The notes beneath the pieces were generated by a model that was given only the letters and a program-made list of their open reading frames with translations, did no database searches and was not told where the DNA came from. A stretch of 64,000 bases of DNA from Agriotes lineatus. Lineage: Eukaryota > Arthropoda > Insecta > Coleoptera > Elateridae. The position numbers were made by a program, and so were the translations under genes. Where the stretch lies: assembly GCA_940337035.1 (NCBI GenBank), contig OW679203.1, forward strand, positions 76,833,061 through 76,897,060. The letters run 5' to 3'. Shown in pieces: positions 11,511 to 20,359 of this stretch. Every line of letters starts with the position of its first letter. Within the stretch, counting starts at the first letter, position 1.

Positions 11511-12260
11511 ATTAGAGCGAAATTCAAGAAGAAAAATATACGGTACCCCCCACTCAAAAAAAGCGCCCTTCCGTGCTTTCCAAGAATACTTCGATACTCA
11601 GCATCACAACGTTTCGCTAATACAATGAAATGCTATGAACCAGTTATTTATAAAAAAAAGAAACAAAAAAAAATTTTTTTGCCGACGACCATAGCTCAAA
11701 AGTTGATGTTGCCTTCATTTTCGGAGGACCTATCGTATGAAAACGATTCAAGACTTCAGGAAGGTTCCTGGCGACTGGAATCGTGTACACATACGAACAT
11801 ACATCCCCCGTACAGCACGTTTAGGCACCCCCGGGGGATTGATCTAGTGGGCTGGGATCTTCACCAAAAGATCCGCACCGCCGAGACGGAGATTTGATAT
11901 AGTGGGTTCATTAGTTGGTTGGCTCAAATTTTAGAGATATTTGACTCAGAGTGGTTTTTGATATGAGGGAATTTCAATACTTCGTACACTTCGTGTCGAA
12001 GTAATTTTATTTCAATAGTCCTGTTATGTTAATGTGTCAATTATACCGTGAGAATAATGTTAGACTTTACATGGCTGAATTATGCAAAATTAGACATAGG
12101 GCAGTTATTTACTGTTACCATGGTGTTTTTAAACAACATAGTGACTATAGAAACTAATTGAAACGAGATCATTTCATTATAATTTCAAAACCCAGCAATT
12201 GTTACCTGCATGGGTACATTGATTAATGCTAAAATAAAGTTGTCGATGTATAGTCTTACA
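11511..12260. other. Intergenic, nothing recognised
   Basis: A 129-codon plus-strand open frame (11508-11897) is present but has no recognisable domain and is rich in Lys and low-complexity runs. It is not called as a gene. Confidence 0.35.
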
Positions 12261-12264
12261 TTAT

Positions 12265-12596
12265 TCACACTGTATAGTTCCTATTTAGTCACATGATTTG
12301 TTTAATTTAAGTTTGAATAAATTTAAAACCATTGTAACTACTCGCCTCTGGACCATTACTATTTGATTTTGTTACTTTTATTTTACATTTATTCTGTAAT
12401 TGAGTATTTTTACCTGTTGAATAGAGATCATTATTATTATCAAATAATTACAAAGATTCGTAAAGATCATATCGCCTCAGATGTTGCTATAGCAATAAAT
12501 ACATAAATAACTGTTAAGCACCTTTTTAAACCAATTACATACAATTACATAGGCTTGATTGTTGTTATAGAAATAAATAAGGTCGTACATTAATTT
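12265..12596. repeat. Interspersed repeat, copy 2, first block
   Basis: Matches 9430-9765 in order and strand, for example TTTACATTTATTCTGTAATT and GCAATAAATACATAAATAAC. The match stops at about 12596, where copy 1 would continue straight into the second block. Confidence 0.7.
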
Positions 12597-12703
12597 ATTT
12601 TAGTTTGGAACCATAAACTTGTTTATTCAATTTTGCCGTATAAAGTGACGTTTATAAGTTTCTGGCCTGCCCATAAAAGTTGATGTTTTATAAACACTCA
12701 TTT

Positions 12704-12756
12704 AAATTTTTATTCCGCTAGCGATTTAAAATTTTTATTCCGCTAGCGCTTTAAAA
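12704..12756. repeat. Two-copy short tandem repeat, about 26 bp
   Basis: The unit TTTTTATTCCGCTAGCG with flanking TTTAAA occurs twice in tandem. It lies inside the 1.3-kb insertion that carries the tyrosine recombinase remnant. Confidence 0.6.
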
Positions 12757-12823
12757 ATGTCAAATAAATGTCAACCAAATAAATCAATAATTTATCAACA
12801 AATTATACGTAAGTACATTACAA

Positions 12824-13461
12824 CTAAATTAACAAAACGACGTCCACGTCGTCAATTTTCATTTTAACCAGTTCTCCAATGCGACAACCGCTAGCAATAC
12901 CCATAATAAGTATATTCTGCAATGTAATTTTACAATTAAAAGGAAACAAATGGATCAATAATGCTAACCTTTGCAAGTAAATACTTCTCGTCCAGTGAAG
13001 TACGAATGAACCTCAAAATTTCGTCGCGGCTAAGAACTTTCGACTTATTGGGCTTAAAGCCTTTTGCGTTTTGCTTTAGGAGGGCTTTCACTTTCGGAAA
13101 CCTACATTAAAAATAGATACAATTACTATGTCGATTGTATACACAATATTCCCACTCACCTTCCAATGTCAATATTCTCGAATGCCGTCAGGCAGGCTTT
13201 AGCATAGAGCAATAACTCCATACCGACGATGGTTTGATTGTCTTAGATTGCTCCAAAATATAATTTAGTAACACCCTTTCCGTAACTCCATCTGCTTTTT
13301 TTCACTCGCCAGTCGCAAAATTTTTGGTACACTTTCTTGTACAAACCCTTCGATTTTCGAGGAAGCAGTTGTTCCATTATACCATCGTCATTACCCAAAG
13401 CCTCTCTCGGACCATAAAAAACATCATAATTCACTTCTTTGCAGAAAACACTTCGACACAC
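12824..13461 (-). pseudogene. Tyrosine recombinase, Crypton/KIAA1958-like, broken
   Basis: Remnant of a DNA-strand-exchange enzyme of the tyrosine recombinase superfamily. The minus strand reads an N-terminal core-binding part (KSKGLYKKVYQKFCDWR, then VTERVLLNYILEQSK and SVWSYCSMLK). After a 58-bp GT-AG intron (13159-13102) follows SKVLSRDEILRFIRTS. After a 52-bp GT-AG intron (12968-12917) follows IASGCRIGELVKMKIDDVDV. The GxRxGEL box holds the first catalytic Arg. The first exon has two frameshifts: one near an A-run at about 13306, the other just after MLK at about 13192. No convincing start is seen, and the HxxR and Tyr part is missing, the frame stopping at 12824. Splicing restores the frame at both introns. 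It sits in a 1.3-kb stretch absent from the paralogous repeat copy at 9.4-10.1 kb, which fits carriage by a mobile element. An old domesticated gene copy is the alternative. Confidence 0.7.
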
Positions 13462-13631
13462 GGTAAAATAGTTTTGTTTTCAATTTGTTTATAAAAAACT
13501 TCGTTGTTGTCAACGTCATGGCACAGGAGTCGTGATAATCATAAAATTCGCAAATGTATTTGATGACTTAATTCAGTAATTTTATTTTCAATATTGAAGG
13601 GTTTATATGGCAAAATTGAATAAAATGTTGT

Positions 13632-13752
13632 ATTACACTCTCGCTTAAAATGAATGTTTGATTCGCAGTCATTAACGCGCTCGCTTCTTTGTCGCTCGCG
13701 CAGTTAAACTGACAGCTCATTAAACATTCATTTTAAGCGCTTGTATAATAAA
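13632..13752. repeat. Foldback element with CpG-rich loop
   Basis: The arms GCTTAAAATGAATGTTTGAT and ATTAAACATTCATTTTAAGC flank a CpG-rich centre (AACGCGCTCGCTTC / GTCGCTCGCGC). The arms are about 50 bases. It shares with the elements at 1.1 and 1.6 kb the pattern of AT-rich arms around a CTCG-type loop. Confidence 0.6.
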
Positions 13753-13912
13753 TAACTATTATTGGCACCCGAAGGCCTACGCAGTTGATTAGCAGTATAA
13801 CAAGCAGCACCAACAATGTAGTATAGCAACAGCAACAATCTGCATAGAAAGTAGGCACACTAAAAATTCACAACGATGACGCAGTAGTCTGTAGTCAAAA
13901 TACTAATCCTTT

Positions 13913-14323
13913 TTTTTTATGTACCACGTGCCTAATCACGGTTATAGCTCTCTGGAAATTTAAAGTTCTGTGCTTCGCGCTTTAAAAATGCCCTTGTGCT
14001 ATAGTCTATTGATTATGCCCTTAATACATACATAACTATTGAAGCACTGATTAAACAAGTTGCATAATGTTAAAATTGATCCAAGAATTGCCCCAGTTTT
14101 TAATTTTGCAATATTTTGGCCATAAATGTATTTTCATATGTCATAGGTATCTACAGGAAACGGTTCTAAGACAAAGCAATTTTCAATATAGAGGAAAACT
14201 TTATAAGACGTTGACAAGTACTAATAAAAAATACGCCCAACCATGAAATCACAACCACCTATCCCAACAACGTTTTTCGCGATTATTGGAATTGCAAATT
14301 GATTATATTAAAGTTAAATTTTA
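13913..14323. repeat. Interspersed repeat, copy 2, second block (left part)
   Basis: Matches 9758-10065 (TGTACCACGTGCCTAATCAC; GTTCTAAGACAAAG; CCCAACCATGAAATCACAAC). It has an extra 85 bp near 14005-14090 relative to copy 1. It is interrupted at 14323 by a LINE and resumes at 15501-15600. Confidence 0.75.
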
Positions 14324-15500
14324 CAAATTGTTTATGAAAATAATCACGAAGAGGATTACATCCAAACTCGACCTCTACCAACCAGAATATGGCACAAATG
14401 ACCACCTACAGGTTATAAAAACTCTTATCGAAAGATGCATAGAGTATAACAAGCCCCTCTTTTTAGTATTCGTTGATTATGAAAAGGCATTCGACACAAT
14501 AAACCAAAACGAAATGCTACATGCCCTTACAGAATGCCGAGTTGACCACAGGTACATAGCCATCATTAAAAGCGTATATGGAAAGGCCAAAGCACGTGTA
14601 CAAGTTCATACCAATACAAAAGACTTCCCTATCGAAAGAGGGGTGCGTCAGGGTGATGTCCTTTCACCAAAACTGTTCACGACGCTTTTGGAGCATATGT
14701 TTAAAAAAGTTGACTTCCAAGATATGGGCGTAAATATCAATGGCGAAAAATTAAATCACTTGCGATTCGCCGATGACATCGTTTTAATCGCAGATCGTAT
14801 AGACGAAGCTAAATATAAACATTAATAAAACCGAATACATGACAAACCCCGTTATGAGTGAACAAATATCCGTAGGTGGTAATTGCATAAACCAAGTTCA
14901 CTCTTATAAATACTTGGGCCATGAAATCCGCATTGGGAGAGACAATCAGACCTGCGAAATTAAGCGCAGAGTAGGTTTATCTTGGCCGCCTTTGGCAAAT
15001 TGCGACATGTCTTCAATTCTAATATTCCAATATGTCTAAAAAGGAAGGTCTTCAATCAGTGTGTGCTACCTGTGCTTACGTACGGAGCCGAAACTCTCTC
15101 TCTTATAACGCAATCTGTGAACAAGATACGCATTGCTCAGAGAAAGATGGAAAGATCAATGTTGGGCATTTCTCTGAAAGACAAGGTATCAAACAAAAAT
15201 GTGAGGAAAATATCTGGAGTAACTGATGCTGTGGAACGGATAGCCACCCTAAAATGGAACTGGGTGGGCCACGTGGCAAGACTTACGGACGGACGTTGGA
15301 CGAAAAAGGCTCTGGAGTGGAGACCGCGCCAAGACGCATATCGCAGCAGAGGACGACCACCAACATTGATGGTCCGACGATATCAAGAGAATTCGGATAA
15401 ACTGGATGAACACAGCACAGGATCGGCAAGAATGGATTAAACTACGGGAGGCTTATGTCCAGCAGTGGACGCATATGAGTTGATTGATGATGATGATGAT
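14324..15500 (+). mobile_element. RTE-like LINE, 5'-truncated, with TSD and (GAT)n tail
   Basis: An insertion of 1177 bp flanked by the 9-bp duplication TAAATTTTA (14315-14323 and 15501-15509); the uninterrupted site is seen in the paralogous repeat near 10070. The element carries the distal RT, with VFVDYEKAFDTI, RGVRQGDVLSPKLF and the catalytic FADDIVLIA (about 14769). After frameshifts at about 14820 and 14985 follow HSYKYLGHEI, LPVLTYGAETLSL, NWVGHVARLTDGRW and AQDRQEW. The 5' half (endonuclease, early RT) is missing. The 3' end is a GAT microsatellite (15481-15500), typical of RTE-type target-primed insertion. It is not autonomous. Confidence 0.85.
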
Positions 15501-15600
15501 TAAATTTTAGCGTAGACCATCTACGATTGGTTCATGTACAAAAGTTGTAAAAAATATTTTTGAGATTGTGAGAAGAGCATCTTCCTAAACGGAGCTTCAT
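15501..15600. repeat. Interspersed repeat, copy 2, second block (right part)
   Basis: Continues copy 2 after the LINE (AGCGTAGACCATCTACGATT; TTTTTGAGATTGTGAGAAGAG) and matches 10066-10133. The first nine bases are the right-hand target-site duplication. Confidence 0.75.
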
Positions 15601-16440
15601 TCTTTAAATATTTCCTGCATAATAACATTTTCACAATCGACATTTTTGTCTCACCGTGTTGAACCTTTATGAGGGGCAACTTATGAACTGTGTATAGGTA
15701 ATATCAGTGGCAGCTCGCTATAAGGTGCCAAGAAGCTATGGTTCTGTCATAACAAACCGGTAATTAAAGATTTTTTAAATTCTGAAGTAAACATTTTTTA
15801 AATATTAATTGGGTAAAATGTTATTTAGAGTACGCGAGGCTCAAAATATTTTGTTTTTCCATTGGAAACAATTTTAATATTAAAATAATTAAATAATGCT
15901 ATCTGAAACAACATTTGTGTGAAACAAATGGTTTTATCTTCATTTTAGTTGCTAGAATATAATAAATCCTGATCAATTCACTTTAGCGATTTTTGCTGAA
16001 TATCGAATAATCTTGGCAAATAATACAATTGGCAAATCTACGTCACTGAAGCACATCATCATCATCATCATCACTTATAATAATGCAGAAAACTAAAAGC
16101 CGTGTTTACACAACTAAAAGTACCACAGTTGCATTCGCCAATTTCTATTTTCGGGTTTTTGTAAACAAACTTCCCAGAACTTTTAATAGCGATATTATCA
16201 CAGAAAACAATTACTTATTACGGCTACTACTTGTGTTTTTTAAAACTGTTGACACAGCTTCAAAGGCAAGTGAATTTTGGTTAATAATAAAGAGAGTTAC
16301 TGAATGCAACCAACGGCCGAAGCAGTTTTAAGCATATTAAATGTGTCTCTGACTTTGATGTTTACACATAACCTAAAAATTATTTTGACTACGAAACTTT
16401 ATCAAATTGTTGTTAATCGCTTTGATTGCGCTGCAAATAT
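15601..16440. other. Intergenic, nothing recognised
   Basis: AT-rich. A (CAT)n run at 16055-16076 (CATCATCATCATCATCATCA) may be the 3' tail of another retro-insertion, but no body could be assigned to it. The 82-codon frame at 16083-16331 has no recognisable domain. Confidence 0.35.
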
Positions 16441-16472
16441 ACCACACATTTGGCGTTGTACCCTGCATACGG

Positions 16473-17478
16473 GCTGATTTTCAGGTATGCCGATCAACAA
16501 AGAATTTACGAGGAAAAACCATTTGTTTCCTTTATTATAGCGACATATTGAAGATTACCTAAGAAATACCGAAAACCATGAGCTATAATTCAACAACTGC
16601 TGCTCAGCAACATCCTGAATGCTAACGCTTGGAAGACATCTACTTTCTTTGAGAGCATGAAACGTTGCAGTAAAAAGAGTTGGCGTTGTACCCCGATGTC
16701 GGTAATAAACCTGCATACGTGCTGATTTTCAGGTATGCCGATCAAAGATGAATTACAGGAAAAATAACAATTTGTTTCCTTTTAGCAAGAAGGCGGTATC
16801 TACAGAAAAATCGAAATTGAGTTATTGGTATCGTTGGAATTGGTACAAAATTCCAATCATTTTAGATAAGTAACAAATCGATATACTGGGAGTAGAGATT
16901 ACGGCCGCACACATTGACTGCAGTCATCGTCTTGGTAAGATAGGCGAAAATCGTCCTATTATAGTAAAATTCGTGGCTGATTTTCAGGTATGCCGATCAA
17001 CAAAGAATTTACGAGGAAAAACCATTTGTTTCCTTTATTATAGCGACATATTGAAGATTACCTAAGAAATACCGAAAACCATGAGCTATAATTCAACAAC
17101 TGCTGCTCAGCAACATCCTGAATGCTAACGCTTGGAAGACATCTACTTTCTTTGAGAGCATGAAACGTTGCAGTAAAAAGAGTTGGCGTTGTACCCCGAT
17201 GTCGGTAATAAACCTGCATACGTGCTGATTTTCAGGTATGCCGATCAAAGATGAATTACAGGAAAAATAACAATTTGTTTCCTTTTAGCAAGAAGGCGGT
17301 ATCTACAGAAAAATCGAAATTGAGTTATTGGTATCGTTGGAATTGGTACAAAATTCCAATCATTTTAGATAAGTAACAAATCGATATACTGGGAGTAGAG
17401 ATTACGGCCGCACACATTGACTGCAGTCATCGTCTTGGTAAGATAGGCGAAAATCGTCCTATTATAGTAAAATTCGTA
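16473..17478 (+). repeat. 503-bp exact-looking tandem duplication in LINE ORF1 region
   Basis: The unit beginning GCTGATTTTCAGGTATGCCG starts at 16473 and again at 16976, with the two units identical wherever I compared them. A shorter copy of the opening motif also sits inside each unit (at about 16722 and 17225). 503 is not a multiple of three, so the duplication breaks the ORF1 frame. Confidence 0.85.
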
Positions 17479-17703
17479 AGTCATAATACAAAAAACACTG
17501 TTTACAATAATAAAAGGAAATTTAAAAATTCGAGTATAGTTATCAGAGAGGACCTAACTAAAAAAAGGCTCCAGCTGCTTAAACAGGCTGGTAAGAAATA
17601 TGGTGTAAGGTGTGTGTGGACATATGGTGGCAATATATTCGCTAAAGTGAATAATACAATTACACGTATACCTATGAATGCTGATTTGGGGAATGATTCA
17701 TAA
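17370..17703 (+). pseudogene. LINE ORF1 C-terminal part (RNA-binding type)
   Basis: The frame to the stop at 17701-17703 reads VEITAAHIDCSHRLGKIG, RPIIVKFVS, IREDLTKKRLQLLKQAGKK and RCVWTYGGNIF. This is the pattern of the L1-like RRM plus C-terminal domain found in ORF1 of jockey/CR1/L1-type elements: a DxxHRxGK block, RPIIVKF and REDLTxxRxxLL. It binds element RNA in the known families. The upstream coiled-coil part is disrupted by the tandem duplication. Confidence 0.65.
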
Positions 17704-17940
17704 ATGTATTTTCATTTTATTATATTGCGATTCTAATAATGACATTTTATTTTAAACGTTTGGTCGTTATTTTTATACGTAGTTATAAATATTTACCTTA
17801 GTTATCAGTTGTGACTTTTAAATTTGCAAATATTATTTTATTTCGTGGCACTAAACTTGTAGTTTTGTTGATTTATTTTTATTGAGAATTTTCTTTGGTT
17901 GTTTTGCAAAATGATAATTGTAATATTGCGTATCTATAGC

Positions 17941-18553
17941 AGGTAAGTTTCTTGATCTGAGTAATTATGTTCTTGAGTCAGATTTTGATATATTTACTAT
18001 AAGTGAAACTTGGCTGAATTCCGATATCAGCAATGATGCTTCACAGATTGACGGTTATAATTTGTTACGTAAGGATCGGACAGGCCGGGGTGGAGGTGTA
18101 TGTATGTTTATCAAAAATATTTTTAAATATAATATAATAAAAATGAATGATTTTGATATATTTACTATAAGTGAAACTTGGCTGAATTCCGATATCAGCA
18201 ATGATGCTTCACAGATTGACGGTTATAATTTGTTACGTAAGGATCGGACAGGCCGGGGTGGAGGTGTATGTATGTTTATCAAAAATATTTTTAAATATAA
18301 TATAATAAAAATGAATGATTCCATAGAACAATTGTGGCTTAGTGTATCTCTCAAAGAATTAAAACTTGCCATTGGTGTGGTATACCGATCGCCCTCTCTC
18401 TCGTACAAAACATTTACCGATGAATTTGAGCAGAGTTGCACTTATTGTTTGTCAATATGTGATCAAATATTATGCCTAGGAGACATGAATATTGACATGT
18501 CTAAGAGAAACAATTTATATAGTATTTATTTCAACAATTTGTTAGACTCTTGA
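17941..18553 (+). pseudogene. LINE ORF2 endonuclease segment with internal duplication
   Basis: Encodes part of an APE-type endonuclease: ISETWLNSDI, GRGGGVCMFI, IGVVYRSPS and CLGDMNIDM, the GDFN-like catalytic block, ending at a stop at 18551-18553. The segment ISETWLNS to FIKNIF is present twice in frame because of the 168-bp duplication, which would give an endonuclease with a repeated catalytic Glu block. The N-terminal strand with the first catalytic Asn is not evident. Confidence 0.7.
17981..18316 (+). repeat. 168-bp in-frame tandem duplication in the endonuclease
   Basis: The unit starting GATTTTGATATATTTACTAT occurs at 17981 and 18149. Both copies look identical, and 168 bases equals 56 codons, so the reading frame continues through both. 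Confidence 0.85.
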
Positions 18554-18794
18554 TTTTTATCAAACTATCGAAGCGTCGATAAGGTTAGCTGACAATACAA
18601 CAACACTAATTGACTTAATCATTACGTCAGATAAAAATTTAGTAACACAGTTTGGTACATATACTTTGAATTTGTCTGATCATGAGCTTATTTTCTGTTA
18701 CATTAGCAACAAAAAAGTTATTAGTCCAACCATATTCAGAACAATGAGATGCTTCAAAAATTTCGATCAAAATATGTTTTATCAAGAACTCTTA

Positions 18795-19038
18795 CACCCG
18801 TATTCATAGTCGTTCGCCAGCGACTCGCCGGAGTTCCGTTATGAATAGTATGTTGGCGGCACTGTACGTCTATGTCAAATTCGAGGTTATCAGGCTAGGT
18901 TTTCCGTCAGTTTTGACAGAAACTAACACAAAATCTAACCTGCTAACCTCGAATTTGACATAGACATACAGTGCCGCCAACATACTATTCATAACGGAAC
19001 TCCGGCGAGTCGCTGGCGAACGACTATGAATACGGGTG
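18795..19038. mobile_element. Palindromic MITE, 3-bp TTA target duplication
   Basis: A 244-bp element with inverted arms of about 100 bp (CACCCGTATTCATAGTCGTT ... AACGACTATGAATACGGGTG). The first 95 or so bases of the arms differ at only one position by eye. The flanks carry the 3-bp direct repeat TTA (18792-18794, 19039-19041), the target length and sequence expected of PIF/Harbinger-type elements. It has no coding capacity. It sits in the linker between the endonuclease and RT of the host LINE. Confidence 0.85.
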
Positions 19039-20271
19039 TTACAATTGCCATTACATTATTTCATGCAAATAAATGATGTTAATAAGAAGGTTGCATTTCT
19101 AAATGAACAATTACTTTGCCTTTTTCATAAGCATGCTTCTGTCAAAACAATGAAAATTACAAAAAAGAAAGCACCTTGGATTACTGATAACGTAAGATTA
19201 ATGATGAAACTTAGGGATAAAGCTAAAGCTCAATATTTAAAGAACAAGACAAATGGCAAGTGGGAGTATTACAAGTCCTCAAGGAATCTAACTACGCGGG
19301 CTATAAAAAGTGAGAAAAAAGCTTATTTTAAATTTAAATTTTCAAATTCGGATTCTAAGGCTATGTGGAATGAACTAAAGTCATTAAATATATCAGCAAA
19401 TAAGAAAAACGGACTACCTACCCACCTAAGTAAACCAAAGGAAATTAATAACTATTTTCTAGATAATATAACAGGAATTCATAACAATAATGATAATACC
19501 TTAAATTATTATAGAAATAATACCTTTTCAGATACTATCGTACCAATGGAATTTACTCTTGTAGATTGTGACATTATAACTTATATACTAATTAAAATAA
19601 AAAGCAATGCTAAGGGTTCTGGCGAGTTAACTATACAAATGATAAAATTTTGTTGTCCACATTTAGTTACATATATAACTCACATCATTAACACTTGCTT
19701 ATATGAAAATATCTTTCCATCTCAGTGGAAACTTGCATTAGTAACACCTATACCAAAAATAAAAGATCCTACTGAATACAAACACTTGAGACCTATTAGT
19801 ATTCTACCTACAGATACCAAACATAAAAGAATAAAGTTGTTTGGATCTGTGTATGGCTTTAAGTTTGACATGTTGCCTGCACACTCTGTGTTTGATATGT
19901 GTTACGTCCTGTGAACCATACGATAATGAATGATGATTCTACCTACACTATCGAAGATCCTAGAAAAGATAGTTTCACTTCAGTTAAAGGAGCATTCAAC
20001 TCAAAACAACATCATTCCTACTAACCAGTCTGGATTTCGGGCGGGACATAGCTGTGCAACAGCTTTATTAAATGTAACCGATGATTTGCTCGAAGCTGCG
20101 GACCAAGGCAAAGTATCAGTGTTGATATTGTTAGATTTCAGCAAGGCATTTGATACTGTGAATCATTCAATTCTTTTGTCTATTTTGCACTATGTTGGTT
20201 TCTCATATGGCGTAATAGACTTTTTCAAAAGTTATCTTGAAAATCGATCACAACGTGTTGTGCTGCCTTGT
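19039..20271 (+). pseudogene. Jockey-like LINE ORF2: linker and RT, proximal half
   Basis: Reads KKKAPWITDNVRLMMKLRDK (linker), PSQWKLALVTPIPKIKDP and LRPISILP. After the 123-bp insertion it continues TLSKILEKIVSLQL, NQSGFRAGHSCATALLNVTD and LLDFSKAFDTVNHSI, the RT block with a catalytic Asp. The frame is cut at VVLPCG by the LOA-like LINE and resumes at 25178. Confidence 0.85.
19813..19935. mobile_element. 123-bp retro-insertion with 12-bp TSD
   Basis: The word ATTCTACCTACA lies at both edges (19801-19812 and 19936-19947). Removing the insert and one copy restores the RT frame across RPISILPTLSK. The insert ends in AATGAATGATG, a short tail-like run, so it is a severely 5'-truncated LINE or a SINE fragment. 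Its family is not identified. Confidence 0.8.
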
Positions 20272-20275
20272 GGTA
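20262..20275. repeat. Target-site duplication, left copy
   Basis: GCTGCCTTGTGGTA, identical to 25164-25177. It flanks the LOA-like LINE and reads into the host LINE RT on both sides. It is followed by a (GTA)n run, which is the 3' tail of the minus-strand element. Confidence 0.9.
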
Positions 20276-20359
20276 GTAGTAGTAGTAGTAGTTGTGGGGA
20301 GACCGAAGTCTAGCAAGTAGGCCACCATAGGCCCTTTTTGCCAACCCCATGCCATCCCC

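Noticed and set aside
11508..11897. 129-codon plus-strand open frame
   Set aside because: Lys-rich low-complexity runs and no family resemblance; no second exon found.
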